Of a DNA stretch of 59,705 nt, positions 31,901 through 41,568 are shown one piece after another. Below the pieces are notes generated by a model. That model had not been told where the DNA came from and did no database searches. It saw only the letters and a list, made by a program, of their open reading frames with translations. The DNA is from a virus. Location of the stretch: IMG/VR virus record IMGVR_UViG_3300008262_000209, positions 1 to 59,705 of that record; one strand, given 5' to 3'. A program made the position numbers and the translations under genes. Position 1 is the first letter of the stretch; each line of letters starts with the position of its first letter.

Positions 31901-32556
31901 CCGGCAATCCATGAATTAGATTCTTCATGCCAAACTAAAGTATATCCGGTATTTACTTGAGTTAAGGGAGTTCCTGCCCCAGGATGACCTGTTGGTAGGA
32001 TATCACCTTTTGTATATACATCACTTAAATCAGAAAGTCTAGCTAATTTTAAATTAGCGTGCGCTCTCGAGTCTCTATAGTAAAGATTAACAGCGCCTTC
32101 TGGTAATGTATCAGTTGTATTTGCAGACGCAGCAACTGCTTCTAGGTTAGCCGAAATGGTACCTAGATTCCAGTCGATTACAATTGAAGGGGTTCCTGCA
32201 GTAAATGCTCGTCTAGCCAGAGCATTAGAGAAGTAAAAATTGGTATTGCCCTGAGGTAAATCGTCAGTAGTAAATAGACTTAAATTTGCAGAAATGTTAC
32301 CAAATGTCCAAACATTTCCATTCCAAACTAGCCCTTGTCCTGCGACCTTACCAGTAGTATTTCCTACATCAAACAGATCATCTAGACTTGCAAGATTAAT
32401 ATTTGCAAATACTCTAGCATTACTGTAGTAAACATTTGGGAAAATCTCAATTACATTAGCAGTAGTAAGAAGAGGTAGGACATCTGCTAAATTTATATTA
32501 GCATTTGCTCCGCCTCCGCCACCCAAACCTTTTGAAAATACTCGTGCTCTTGTCAT
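28942..32556 (-). CDS. Giant repeat tail-fibre protein, promoter-proximal
   Basis: 1204 residues. The N-terminus has a GLGGGGGANANINLADVLP linker, then LYYTNARV-type repeats (six copies) alternating with GDLEVQGN-like beta modules and alanine-rich ANLALVASVANLA heptads that probably form a coiled-coil shaft (~270-400). The C-terminal ~150 residues form a globular beta domain (IDNAGNYVLDQF; TATSGGHLVTLKLTGI). An exact late promoter lies 25 bases upstream. Structural fibre, with no catalytic motif. Confidence 0.8.
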   Translation of the reverse strand: MTRARVFSKGLGGGGGANANINLADVLPLLTTANVIEIFPNVYYSNARVFANINLASLDDLFDVGNTTGKVAGQGLVWNGNVWTFGNISANLSLFTTDDLPQGNTNFYFSNALARRAFTAGTPSIVIDWNLGTISANLEAVAASANTTDTLPEGAVNLYYRDSRAHANLKLARLSDLSDVYTKGDILPTGHPGAGTPLTQVNTGYTLVWHEESNSWIAGRVVSEESNVANSAIEANTVLSLGNLTTNDLAEGNVNFYFTNARVLANVERMSINVLADVNTSDSQEGYILTYIGSTWVARSLGNISNIDIVVSTNFANTAGLANVALIANTANLALVASVANLALNTQLANSATFAFTANVANLALVALTALTTNAATQVQNLNNFTTANLAEGVNLYYTNARVLSNVEQMSINVLADVNTTNVSVGTGIGYVLTWTGSEWAPNALPGASDTSGFAERSNVANVALSAVSTERANVANTVLTLSNFTTADLRESFSNLYYTSQRVRDDIQNAILNKDIEIGDAIVNGNLNVRGNLTLLNSDNVLVKARRITLASQASGVSQAEGAGIYIEGANVAFAYSQTNDGWGLDKNLTINGNLLPAVNGQYNLGQPGKLWRGVYIGAQTIFLGNTSIGENPTGGLIVQDQFGNPAGIDLSNIVGTEYVSINRLIGNTNPEIENQAYIGGNVKQFTSGKTGNIYFGILKDGTVNEFAGMRVIEANIDGNVRSDVLFYNDYENRNNSTIRLGLYGDGNIGLTSNLVIFNNINLIDRFGNFVGNAFLGTTDVAIEKGGTGANTRPNARRNLFSDFSGGLVAKIGGATNTLVATSIVAGTGVYVTDGDAQNGSPTIAIGQNVHPTASVIFSNVTVNGQLNSDDITAAVITARTDLIVQGNLTIRGNITTINSTTVVIDDKNLVLANNAIDASQADGAGITINGANATINYASGGDKFVVNKALEVQGNLTLGSYSVTAEQVNVTGDKVILLSSVAGSPTSNASLVVNRGSSPDVDLKWNESTDRWEFTNDGTNYFVLPRPEEYDNVIYDVSIQSGTTPALSANLILNGRKSGNVISTDRIEIVGSGLVKVTRTNDDKLNIAAGVGTITVTNIDNAGNYVLDQFPLGTYRSAKYVYSALTTSYISGGPHHATGEILVLHDGANAYITQYAMLTSTDDDVINLDADINSGNLRLLATATSGGHLVTLKLTGITYTEI

Positions 32557-32580
32557 TCTTTTTCCAAGACTTTTCTCTAT

Positions 32581-32588
32581 TATTTATA
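32581..32588 (-). promoter_or_regulatory. T4-type late promoter
   Basis: TATAAATA on the minus strand followed by ATAGAG, identical over 14 bases to the promoter at 2281-2288. It starts the fibre operon running left from 32556 and restarts late transcription after the glycosyltransferase gene. Confidence 0.8.
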
Positions 32589-32675
32589 TTAATCCAAAAT
32601 TGGATAGTAGATAGCATTTCATGAAAAAAAGAATTCAATTACTATAGGTTACTCGCCAAAATTATATCTCAATTG

Positions 32676-34361
32676 TTATCCATCTTCCCTTAGAATTATA
32701 TTATTTTCTTTAAAAAATTCTTTATACTTTAGAATTTTTTGTTCATAAAAAGAGGGATTATCAAAAAATCTTTGATGAAATTCTATATAAACCTCTTTGA
32801 ATAATTTAATAGCGCCCGTTAATATCATATGATCCAAAACCTCAAATTCCGAACCCTCAATATCCATTTTTAAAATTGAATAATCTTCGTCATCACATAT
32901 GTTTTTAACAAAGTCTGAAAAATTAATTTCATGTATTCTTTTTTCCACATAATCAAAATTCTCACCAAAAACTGTATCAACTGCTGGAGGATTTTTTAAC
33001 GTGTTGGATCCAACGTGCAAAAACCCTCCCAAATATCCTGCCCAAGCACAATTAACTGTGGATGATTTAGTTTTAGTTCCTACCGCTAGATTATGATGAT
33101 TAAAATTTAAACCTTCAGATATGTAATTTTTTCTTAAATCTTTTGCTGCTTCGTAAACATATGGATTAGCTTCAAACCCATGTATTACCCATTTATTATC
33201 TATGTTTAAATTTAATCTGTGTTTCTCAAATCCTTGGAACATATGTGTTCCGCAGTCTATAAAAATTTTTTTTGGTTCCTTTTTCTTTTTAATTTCATAC
33301 CAGCCTTTTCCGGTATATACATTTAGCACATCTTGAAAATACTTCTCATACATTGGGGCAACATTCTGAAGTAAAAATCTTTCCCCTTGTTTTCTACAAT
33401 CCGATGATTTGATTTTGTCCACATTTTTCATTGCGTTTACAAAATCTGCAAATGTTCTGCATCTATATCCAGTAACACCTTGTATATTATTTTCTGTAAA
33501 TGCGCCCCAATCTGTAGTAATAGTCGGTGTTCCGGATAATAAACTTTCTATTTGCACACCACCAAATGGTTCCATATACAACGATGCTACAATTAATCCT
33601 TTGGCTTTTGCCATCAATCTTTTTCTTGTTTCTACATCTGCATAACCAACGTAAGTAACATTATCAGGGAATTGAAGATTGTCTGGATTTTGACCTGCAA
33701 CAATTAACTTAACTCCCGCTGCTTGTGCTGCTTGTACTGCAATATGAATACCCTTGCCTTCGTACACCCTGCTCAAAAACAAAATATAATCTTCTTTTTC
33801 CTCAGAATAAATAAAATCTTCTTCGTCAAAGTAATTTGGTATAACTACATCATACCAATCAGACTGACAATGCCCGACTCCCTGCATTCCATAAAATGCG
33901 TGCATTATAGAATAGGATTCAAATACTTTCCATCTTGCCCAATGTCCGCCGGCGTATCCTATACCTGGCTCAACTACAATCATATCATGCTGATGAGCGT
34001 CGCAAATAGGTCTTACACCATGCCCCCAAAAAGGTAAAATAAAATCATTCTTTTGCTTTCTTTTACCTACTTCAGCAATTGCATTTTTGTAGAATGTTTG
34101 ATAAGCATGATCATTTACGTCAAACTTAAAAAAGTTTTTTCTCCAATCATAATTACCATATGCAATTTCTAAATCTTTGTTTGTAATTACACTAACGTGT
34201 TCAGAACAAATAAGATCAGAATCTTCATGCCCATAATGAATAACAGTATGCCCTCTCTGTGTCATCATCTTACCAAATTTAACAACCTTTTGCGTATATG
34301 CGCAGGCATTATATTCTTTAGATGTTACCGTATGAGGTATTCCCAAAATATGAAATCTCAT
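32676..34361 (-). CDS. Glycosyltransferase (GT4-like) fused to FkbM-type methyltransferase
   Basis: 561 residues. Residues ~1-345 form a two-Rossmann-domain glycosyltransferase: FLSRVYEGKGIHIAVQAA, LIVAGQNPDN and ASLYMEPFGGVQIESLLSG match the GT4 donor-binding site with the E-x7-E element. Residues ~365-561 are an FkbM-family methyltransferase (FIDCGTHMFQGFEK; HGFEANPYVYEAA; ILKMDIEGSEFEVLD). No membrane segment is seen. Lying between collagen-like and repeat-fibre genes, it may glycosylate and methylate virion fibres or host surface sugars; the target is inferred. Confidence 0.85.
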   Translation of the reverse strand: MRFHILGIPHTVTSKEYNACAYTQKVVKFGKMMTQRGHTVIHYGHEDSDLICSEHVSVITNKDLEIAYGNYDWRKNFFKFDVNDHAYQTFYKNAIAEVGKRKQKNDFILPFWGHGVRPICDAHQHDMIVVEPGIGYAGGHWARWKVFESYSIMHAFYGMQGVGHCQSDWYDVVIPNYFDEEDFIYSEEKEDYILFLSRVYEGKGIHIAVQAAQAAGVKLIVAGQNPDNLQFPDNVTYVGYADVETRKRLMAKAKGLIVASLYMEPFGGVQIESLLSGTPTITTDWGAFTENNIQGVTGYRCRTFADFVNAMKNVDKIKSSDCRKQGERFLLQNVAPMYEKYFQDVLNVYTGKGWYEIKKKKEPKKIFIDCGTHMFQGFEKHRLNLNIDNKWVIHGFEANPYVYEAAKDLRKNYISEGLNFNHHNLAVGTKTKSSTVNCAWAGYLGGFLHVGSNTLKNPPAVDTVFGENFDYVEKRIHEINFSDFVKNICDDEDYSILKMDIEGSEFEVLDHMILTGAIKLFKEVYIEFHQRFFDNPSFYEQKILKYKEFFKENNIILREDG

Positions 34362-34379
34362 AATATACTTTCAATAAAA

Positions 34380-36041
34380 TTAACGATTTTTAAGTTCTTC
34401 TACTTCTTCCTTCAACTCCTTAATTGCTTGAACTAAAAGAGGTATTAGTTTTTCGTAACGTACTCCTAAATAACCATCTGCTCTTTCAGAAACAGCCTCA
34501 GGCAAAACTTCTTTAACTTGTTGTGCAATAATACCAGATTCTCTTTCTGTTGTAGATTTTTCTATTTTTTCAGCAGCAATATTGTTCCAATTATAAGTTA
34601 TACCTTCTAGCTGTAATACTTTATTTAACGCCTTGTCTATAACCTTAATATTATTCTTTAGTCTAATATCAGATACACCATACGCAATAACGTCACCCGC
34701 CGCAGTTACGTCTCCGTTGTTTGCGATTCGGAATTTTTGCCCACTTGCAATATCAAAAGAAATCCAAGTCGATGCGACGTTATAATATATCGTCGTGCCG
34801 GAAGAATTGAAATTAAAGAATCTAGAAACTATTCCATGATTTGCTGTGCCATCTGATCCACCAACTATTAAATTTCTACCTGATCCGCTAGCCGTCCATG
34901 TTAAGTTTGAATCTCCGGATAGGGATCCGTTGTTATTGTACTGTATATGCGTAGTCGATCCGCCTATTGCGGGAGTAAGCCCAGTGGGCCCAGTAGGTCC
35001 TGTTGGCCCTTGAATACCTTGGGAGCCAGGATTTCCTTGCAATCCTTGTATTCCTTGTATTCCTTGAAGTCCTTGAAGTCCTCTTGCTCCACTAGGTCCG
35101 GAAGGCCCTGAAGGGCCACTAGGCCCCGAGACTCCCGTAGGTCCGCTTGGTCCGGTTGGTCCCGAAGGCCCTGTTGGTCCCGTAGGTCCGGTGGCTCCGG
35201 TCGAACCTGTAGATCCTGTAGGACCCGAAGGCCCAGATGGTCCTATAAATCCCGATGGGCCGCTAGGACCTGTCGCACCCGTGGCACCTGTTGGACCTGT
35301 TGCACCAATTCCCGTAGCACCGGTTGGGCCTGTGGCTCCGGTCGAACCTTCTGCACCTGTCGCTGCTGCGGGGCCTGTAGGCCCCGTAGGTCCCGTCGGA
35401 CCGGTTGGCCCTGTTGCGCCTGTGGCACCTAATCCTGTAGAGCCTTGCGGTCCCGTAGGTCCTGTTGCACCAGTGGCACCTGTTGCTCCTCGAACTCCGG
35501 TTGCACCTGTAGGTCCACCAACTAAAAGAGTTGCACCCGTAGCACCCTGCGGGCCTGTTGGTCCAGCTGGTCCTCGATCTCCACTAGACCCACCAAGAAC
35601 AGGCATAATTGTAACAATATCGCCTGCGGATGCAGCTTCGGACAATGTTATAGAACTATCGCCCAAGGTGTAGTCAGGTATCTGTTCTGCACCTAAAAGA
35701 ACATTACCAGTTGGAGAAAGTAATACCCCGTTGATATGAACTAAAACTACATCTGTATTTGCAAAGAATAAAGATCTACCTGTTAAACTTACGGTAGTAT
35801 TACTAAAAACATTTTGCCCTTCGCTTGCAATGTAGTCATATCTAAGAGAAGGTCTTACGTTGGCAGCACCTGCAGTCCAATATCGTCTTCCGTTTACATC
35901 ACCCTTTAAAATGTAGCCATCTGCATCCGGTAACCCTAAATTAGGTTCCGCATTTTCTACGTTTAAATAGCTATATCGTGCCGGATCCGCACTTGCCGGG
36001 TTTTTTACCCTTACTCTTCCGCTTAGACTTTTTAAGGACAT
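34380..36041 (-). CDS. Collagen-like tail fibre with S74 autoprocessing chaperone
   Basis: 553 residues. The N-terminal module ([38 protein letters not shown]) is shared with the 1415-residue fibre. Residues ~155-345 are collagen-like ([20 protein letters not shown] and GIQGLQG tracts). The C-terminal domain has DIRLKNNI with the S74 Ser/Lys neighbourhood, [17 protein letters not shown] and a terminal coiled coil LKEEVEELK. It is the distal gene of the first copy of the duplicated cassette. Confidence 0.85.
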   Translation of the reverse strand: MSLKSLSGRVRVKNPASADPARYSYLNVENAEPNLGLPDADGYILKGDVNGRRYWTAGAANVRPSLRYDYIASEGQNVFSNTTVSLTGRSLFFANTDVVLVHINGVLLSPTGNVLLGAEQIPDYTLGDSSITLSEAASAGDIVTIMPVLGGSSGDRGPAGPTGPQGATGATLLVGGPTGATGVRGATGATGATGPTGPQGSTGLGATGATGPTGPTGPTGPTGPAAATGAEGSTGATGPTGATGIGATGPTGATGATGPSGPSGFIGPSGPSGPTGSTGSTGATGPTGPTGPSGPTGPSGPTGVSGPSGPSGPSGPSGARGLQGLQGIQGIQGLQGNPGSQGIQGPTGPTGPTGLTPAIGGSTTHIQYNNNGSLSGDSNLTWTASGSGRNLIVGGSDGTANHGIVSRFFNFNSSGTTIYYNVASTWISFDIASGQKFRIANNGDVTAAGDVIAYGVSDIRLKNNIKVIDKALNKVLQLEGITYNWNNIAAEKIEKSTTERESGIIAQQVKEVLPEAVSERADGYLGVRYEKLIPLLVQAIKELKEEVEELKNR

Positions 36042-36045
36042 TTTT

Positions 36046-36408
36046 TTATACTAATGAAGTTTCTAACAAGCTTAAAAGAATTTTTAGAGTAGCATTTGCG
36101 CTACCTCTAACCAGAACTGCCTGATTTTCTTCTAAAACAATTTTACCTACAATAACTGATGATGCATCTTTTGTAGGGATGTCAAAATCTTTAACCAATT
36201 CTGTATCAGTAATTACTCTAGTGCCACCTACTAATACATTGGATCTATGAATAAATGTAACATTAGCGTCGGCGCTTCCCGTATTACTTACCTGAGCTGT
36301 AAGAATAATTGTTGCGACTTCTTCAGGAGTAGTATAGAGTAATGTTTGATTCGTAGTAATATTTGCCGCAATTGTTTTAAAAGTATTTAAGGGAACTAAC
36401 GTTGCCAT
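36046..36408 (-). CDS. Small virion protein, paralogue of 24755-25096
   Basis: 120 residues ([49 protein letters not shown]). It is homologous along its length to the 113-residue protein at 24755-25096, and lies between the collagen fibre (4-base gap) and the 967-residue tail protein (10-base gap) exactly as the other copy does. Probably a structural connector. Confidence 0.7.
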   Translation of the reverse strand: MATLVPLNTFKTIAANITTNQTLLYTTPEEVATIILTAQVSNTGSADANVTFIHRSNVLVGGTRVITDTELVKDFDIPTKDASSVIVGKIVLEENQAVLVRGSANATLKILLSLLETSLV

Positions 36409-36418
36409 TTTTAATCCT

Positions 36419-39322
36419 TTATTGTAATGCCAAAATGTACGGGGTCATAACCGCGAACAAGCTCTTATTAAATGTTCTACCGTTGATCGTACCAGTTGCT
36501 CTATTAATTAGTAGTTCGTTACCAATTCTAAAATCACCCTTATGGTCTGTACTTGTATAGTATACTGAACCTCCACGAGTTTCAACAACTTCATGGTCTT
36601 GTACAGGTATGCCGCCATTCATTGGTAAGGCAGGCAATAATTGAGTTCCCGCACCTACATATTCAAAAGTATGACTAGAACCTGATATGTAACTTCCCTG
36701 ATAAAAACTAATTCTATTATTTGCCAAAGGTCTATCTACGGCAAGAATTTTCTCATCAAAAGTAACAATGCAAAGGTTAGAAGATACGTCAGTTGATTCG
36801 TTTACTGTATAGAAGTTTCTTGTACCATTACTTAAATCTTTCCAATTTTGATTTACATACTCAAGTACTTCTGCTCTAATAAAATCTCTGTTTGCCAGAA
36901 TAATCTGAGTGGCGAGAACTACATTGGGGTTAGTATTTGCGGTAAGCGAGATCGGTTCAATATTATATTGAACATTTTCATAATCAGGACCGTTATCAAT
37001 AATATTTGTTATGTCATCAATCCTATTTCTTACATATAAAACTTCGCTACTGGTTACTGCATTACCTATAGTAGTATTTTGAGTATAAGTAGTTTGATAA
37101 GTATTTGCAATAGGCGTTAGAGTTAGAATATCGTCTATAAAGGTTTTAATAAAGGAGAAAGCTCCGCTGGTTTGAACCCTTTGATTTCTAAGTGCGGTTG
37201 AATCCTGTATATAATCATAATATAATATTGCCCTGGTAATAGTTTGTCTATTACCGCCATGTAAAACATCAAAAGTTATAGCATCTATAAGTTTACCCGC
37301 ATCTAGGAACATACTTGTTCCGGGAATATATGTCGCGTATGGAAAATTTGTTGTCAAAAATGCCTGCGCTTCAGACTGCATGAAGTTCTTATTTGCAATA
37401 AGTAAATTTGCAGTATTTTGAATGACTGGATTTGAATTTGCGGGATATGAATTAGGTATTATCCTGTCAGTAACGCCAAATAAACCATTTTCATAAACAT
37501 CTAAAAATAAATCAAACGCACCTGCAACCAAATTAGAAGTGTTGCCATCGCCGGGAGCGGCGCCCAAAATAACTTGTGTATTTGTTCCCTGAAAAGGTAC
37601 ATTGGCAGCATTATCCCAGTTAGTACTGTTAATTACTACGTTCGTAGCTAAGGTCTTTAGATATCTAAGTGTAGATGAAACTTCATTTTTTTGATCTAAT
37701 ACTTTAGATACGCTCTGTGCCCAGTACTGTAATCCTGCGAATCTTGACTGAGTATTTGATTGATATGCTAAATCTAACGCTAAGGAATCTACAATTAGAC
37801 CAGTGTCTCTAAAACATTTTTCTTGATTATAGTTAGCCATTAATAATCTATCTTGAATATTTGGCTTAACTGTTGTTTCTATTTCAACTGCTCTACTTGA
37901 AATTTGCCTAATTATTTTTGCAGAATATAAAGTTTCACTTGCACCATCTGCAACTAAACCAAAATTACCAAATGAGCTATTAGAGTTAGTAATGGAACCA
38001 AAACCACCATGTTCTGCAAGAACGGAATATTCGCAGCAAATTGTGAATAGAGATACTAACTGCATATATCCCTTGTTCAACAGGTGTACACCTATGCCAC
38101 CCTGATTAAACTGCGTATAGGCATCAAGAACCATTGAACGTAGTCCGCCCACGTAATTACCATTTACTCTTACGCCAGTGCCGGTAGTGGTAATAGACGA
38201 ACAATTCTGAATATATGGACTGGTTGTAATATTTCCTGCAGACCCATCGGGATTGTAGGAGAATACTGCAGATCCGTTTTTAATATCATTCGGATTTGCT
38301 GCTCTATGCCCTCTGAATGTAAACCCATTGACATATGCTCCGTTGTTCATATAGAACATGTCTTCGGTTTGATTCTCAGGATAGATATCACAAGTTCTTA
38401 AATCATTACCGATCAAAGAAACTTTTCTTGGAATAGTAACAGGATTTCCATATAACGTATAAACGCCTGGGAAAACTTTAACAGTCCAATATGCGTTAAC
38501 TCTACTTAATGCAACATGAATATTTGCAATAGCATTCGGCATTGTTAAACCGTCTAAACGGTCATCACCATTTACTGAAACGTATATTACATTTGCGTTA
38601 GGTTTTCTAAGTTGATTTAAATCCGGAATTAGAGCAGTTACTGCTCTATTATTTGTGAAGTATAAGTTGATGTTACCTTCACGTAAATCGTCAGTTGTTA
38701 CATTGGCTAAACTAATTTGCGCTACAGTATTAGAAAGATCGCCTATGCGAATTTTACCGTTAGCTTCATCATAAATTATAGTTTCGTTGCCCGCACTAAT
38801 AGCTCTACGAATTCTTTGATCACTAATATTTGCTTCAGGTAATTCTAAACTTGTTTTCAGACCAGGTGTTGTTCCTAAGATAACCCAGCCATTAGAATAA
38901 GAATTACTACTATAGATAAGCATAAGGCTCTCGCCACGCTTATCCATAGTAATTGAGACATTAGGAAATATTCTAGAATTTGCTGTAGTTATTTCAACTC
39001 TGCCACCTTGCGTATTTGCCAAGGTTAGAATTTTAATAACGCCATCAATAGAAGGTTCTGGCAGACTAGGGTACATCACAAGAGAACCTGTACTAAATTC
39101 AGTTCTTGATTTAGTTACACTAATAGTTTGATTAGTATCGGTTCCCTTAATTAATTGCACACCATCTAAAACGACCCTACCTTTAAGAATAGGGTCGGTT
39201 AGATTTTGGAATAAAACATTTGAACCAATCTTTTTACTTATGCCGTTTTGAATACCATAAATGAAGGTATCTTCAGATATAGCGGTCGCGGCAAGTAAAT
39301 CAGATAATTTTAGATCTGCCAT
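36419..39322 (-). CDS. Large tail protein with beta-helix region
   Basis: 967 residues, intact paralogue of the broken gene at 25103-28938. N-terminal LKLSDLLAATAISEDTFIYG attachment-like segment (compare the 1080-residue fibre), one LYFTNNRA repeat, then a right-handed beta-helix-like region (VSVNGDDRLDGLTMPNAIANIH; SLIGNDLRTCDIYPENQ; IQNCSSITTTGTGVRVNGNY), and helical repeats ending in DHKGDFRIGNELLINR ... LFAVMTPYILALQ. The beta-helix may bind or cleave polysaccharide, but no catalytic residues can be assigned. Confidence 0.8.
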   Translation of the reverse strand: MADLKLSDLLAATAISEDTFIYGIQNGISKKIGSNVLFQNLTDPILKGRVVLDGVQLIKGTDTNQTISVTKSRTEFSTGSLVMYPSLPEPSIDGVIKILTLANTQGGRVEITTANSRIFPNVSITMDKRGESLMLIYSSNSYSNGWVILGTTPGLKTSLELPEANISDQRIRRAISAGNETIIYDEANGKIRIGDLSNTVAQISLANVTTDDLREGNINLYFTNNRAVTALIPDLNQLRKPNANVIYVSVNGDDRLDGLTMPNAIANIHVALSRVNAYWTVKVFPGVYTLYGNPVTIPRKVSLIGNDLRTCDIYPENQTEDMFYMNNGAYVNGFTFRGHRAANPNDIKNGSAVFSYNPDGSAGNITTSPYIQNCSSITTTGTGVRVNGNYVGGLRSMVLDAYTQFNQGGIGVHLLNKGYMQLVSLFTICCEYSVLAEHGGFGSITNSNSSFGNFGLVADGASETLYSAKIIRQISSRAVEIETTVKPNIQDRLLMANYNQEKCFRDTGLIVDSLALDLAYQSNTQSRFAGLQYWAQSVSKVLDQKNEVSSTLRYLKTLATNVVINSTNWDNAANVPFQGTNTQVILGAAPGDGNTSNLVAGAFDLFLDVYENGLFGVTDRIIPNSYPANSNPVIQNTANLLIANKNFMQSEAQAFLTTNFPYATYIPGTSMFLDAGKLIDAITFDVLHGGNRQTITRAILYYDYIQDSTALRNQRVQTSGAFSFIKTFIDDILTLTPIANTYQTTYTQNTTIGNAVTSSEVLYVRNRIDDITNIIDNGPDYENVQYNIEPISLTANTNPNVVLATQIILANRDFIRAEVLEYVNQNWKDLSNGTRNFYTVNESTDVSSNLCIVTFDEKILAVDRPLANNRISFYQGSYISGSSHTFEYVGAGTQLLPALPMNGGIPVQDHEVVETRGGSVYYTSTDHKGDFRIGNELLINRATGTINGRTFNKSLFAVMTPYILALQ

Positions 39323-39348
39323 TATTTTCTTTTAATTTATTTCACTAA

Positions 39349-40203
39349 TTAGGAACCTGCTACAATCTGGAATGCTGCAGATGTTGCTGTATCAGTTGTT
39401 CCTGCTGCACCAACTACAACTCTTACATAACCACTAATAACATTAGGTGTTGCGTAGATATTAGATAGAGTTATTGACGATGTAGCATTTCCTGTGTTTA
39501 CCGGACCATCGTTGTTCAATAGACCTACCCAAACGATATTATTTGGCGAGAACTGCCATGTATATGTTGGGGTCGGACCTGAAGGAATAACTGTTCCTGT
39601 TGCCGCATAAATTGCACTTGGTGATGCCGCAGTACCTGTCTTAGTTGCACTAACTGTTGAAACGGTTACACCATAATCAGGAATTGTTGCATCATCTGGT
39701 GCATCAAGTTGCAGTGAAGGAATAGCATTACTATTAAAGTTCTTCGACATTGCAACTAAAGTTTCTGCTCTGTGACGAGTAGAGCCCTGAGTGTTTGTCC
39801 AAGTCTTATAATGCACCCAGCCTGGTGAGTTAATACCTTTGGCTTTTACATCAGGATTTTGAACTTCTAATTTATCTACACCAAATACATTACGCTTACC
39901 TACTAGGTTATCGTAATTAACGTTTGACGTCCAACCATAGGTTAGAAGATCTTTAGGCGATTGTTGTATAGCCATTGCCCTGCCTGCACCTGTTGCTGCA
40001 GTATAGGCATTACTTAGTGTTAAAGTTGTATTAGAAGTAATAGCTGCTACTCTATACTTAACGTTCGAAATCAGAAGAGCGTCTCCTGGTCTTACGTTAG
40101 CTGTAGTAAAGCTACCGATTGTTGTTGTTACGTTAGTTGCGCCCTCAACTACTGCCGCGGTTCCCAACAATTCTTTGTAATCTAAATTGCCCCATTGAGA
40201 CAT
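39349..40203 (-). CDS. Virion structural protein with Ig-like C-terminal domain
   Basis: 284 residues. The N-terminal ~160 residues include PKDLLTYGWTSNVNYDNLVG and GWVHYKTWTNTQGSTRHRAE, a block I recognise from T4-like marine phage virion proteins; the C-terminal ~100 residues are an Ig-like domain (TPTYTWQFSPNNIVWV; YVRVVVGAAGTTDTATSA). Such domains often decorate phage surfaces and bind carbohydrate weakly. A strong AAGGAGAGC site precedes the ATG. Confidence 0.7.
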   Translation of the reverse strand: MSQWGNLDYKELLGTAAVVEGATNVTTTIGSFTTANVRPGDALLISNVKYRVAAITSNTTLTLSNAYTAATGAGRAMAIQQSPKDLLTYGWTSNVNYDNLVGKRNVFGVDKLEVQNPDVKAKGINSPGWVHYKTWTNTQGSTRHRAETLVAMSKNFNSNAIPSLQLDAPDDATIPDYGVTVSTVSATKTGTAASPSAIYAATGTVIPSGPTPTYTWQFSPNNIVWVGLLNNDGPVNTGNATSSITLSNIYATPNVISGYVRVVVGAAGTTDTATSAAFQIVAGS

Positions 40204-40240
40204 TTTGCTCTCCTTATTATTTTTTGATCGGGCTAACGAC

Positions 40241-40254
40241 CCCGACCTGTCGGG
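40241..40254 (-). other. Short intercistronic hairpin
   Basis: CCCGAC-AG-GTCGGG, a 6-bp perfect stem in the 60-base gap between two late structural genes. There is no U-run directly after it, so it is more likely an mRNA-stabilising or attenuating element than a full terminator. Confidence 0.5.
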
Positions 40255-40263
40255 CTTACGCCA

Positions 40264-41568
40264 TTACTTACGGAAGATAATTCTATCTTTGTCATCTACA
40301 GTAGTTTGCTGAGGACCAGCAGTAGGTCCCTTGTACTGTAGTCTACCCTTAGAATCAACTGAAGAATACTGAGGAGTAGGATTATTTGGATCTCTCATAT
40401 ACTGAATACGACCTTGATCATCTACGGAAGAAGAATTTGGTCTGTCTGTATCCTTATATTGTAGTCTACCTTTATCATCTACAGATGATTTTTGTGGACT
40501 AGGATTCTTTGGATCTTTCATATAACGAATACGACCCTGAGAATCTACAGAAGTCTGAATCTCATCTTCTTCACTAACTTGCATAGCAACACCGGTATGT
40601 ACATACTTCGTTACTTCGCCGTTCTTTTCTACAGTATATTCTACGTATGGATCGCCAGAATTCACTACATACTTTTCATTATATACTTCATAGCCTGCTT
40701 TTCTATAATTATTTATCCTATCAGTAAATGCCTGTTTTGCCATTGATTCTAAGATTACGTCAATGTAACCTTCTTTGTAGGCTTCAGTCGCAATTGTAAT
40801 CATTTCTTGTTGTACGTTCTCGTCAAGAGAAGGAACAATTGCTTGCATTGCTGCAAAATAATCTTTAAACGTAGGATTGTCTGTGACTTCTAATACGAAG
40901 TCATTATGGTTAATAACTGTTTGCATGGTTCCCTCTTTCATGGATTTTTGTTTTCTTACTTCACCTTTACCGAGAACTGCTGCAGAATCTCTAGCTCTTC
41001 TTGAAGGTGATTTTAAATCATCATCATCCTTTTCCTCTTTATACTTTTTAGTATAAATGGTTCCGGAAGCAGTTTTCTTAGCCGAAAATTTACTTTCAGG
41101 TGCCTTAGATTTACTCTTCCAATCGAAAGCGCTTACATCTTTAGCTTCCTTCATTGCATTCTTTTTAGCAGCAGTGATGACATCGCCTCTGGTAATGCGA
41201 TTTGGATCGCCATAATGCGATGCTAATTTTTTATGTCTGTCGGTCTTTGGAATTCCGCCTTCAGCTTCCTCGATGGCTTCGGTATCTTCAGCCATCTTCT
41301 TAGAATGCATATGAGATTTGCCTTCTACAACTCTAAGTTGGTTTGTAGAAATTTTATGAGTTCCCGTTGGGAATTGAACAGTATACCATGCAATATCGCC
41401 ATTCTCATCTGGTTCAGCATGTTGTTCTGAAATACATTGTCCATAGCCCAAAAGAGCGTGTTCTACGTGTGTAGCGCAGTAATGAGCTTTATCTACCGAA
41501 CTTTCTACGACTTCGCCGGCAGTCACTTTTTGAATTGATTCAAATAAGTTGTTTGTTATACGTGCCAT
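40264..41568 (-). CDS. Late protein with C-terminal SSVDxxGRxxY repeats
   Basis: 434 residues. Residues ~1-85 form a folded N-terminal domain (HYCATHVEHALLGYGQCI; WYTVQFPTGTHKI), the middle is lysine-rich and disordered (KSKSKAPESKFSAKK), and a helical domain follows (~225-300). The C-terminal ~105 residues contain about six tandem copies of a ~20-residue repeat (SSVDDKGRLQYKD... / TSVDSQGRIRYMKDP...). It is in the late operon with head-internal proteins, so a virion or scaffold role is likely, but no family is recognised. Confidence 0.65.
   Translation of the reverse strand: MARITNNLFESIQKVTAGEVVESSVDKAHYCATHVEHALLGYGQCISEQHAEPDENGDIAWYTVQFPTGTHKISTNQLRVVEGKSHMHSKKMAEDTEAIEEAEGGIPKTDRHKKLASHYGDPNRITRGDVITAAKKNAMKEAKDVSAFDWKSKSKAPESKFSAKKTASGTIYTKKYKEEKDDDDLKSPSRRARDSAAVLGKGEVRKQKSMKEGTMQTVINHNDFVLEVTDNPTFKDYFAAMQAIVPSLDENVQQEMITIATEAYKEGYIDVILESMAKQAFTDRINNYRKAGYEVYNEKYVVNSGDPYVEYTVEKNGEVTKYVHTGVAMQVSEEDEIQTSVDSQGRIRYMKDPKNPSPQKSSVDDKGRLQYKDTDRPNSSSVDDQGRIQYMRDPNNPTPQYSSVDSKGRLQYKGPTAGPQQTTVDDKDRIIFRK

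Noticed and set aside
32589-32675. Terminator after the glycosyltransferase gene
   Set aside because: The 87-base stretch after the GT-FkbM stop has no stable stem with a following T-run on the minus strand.
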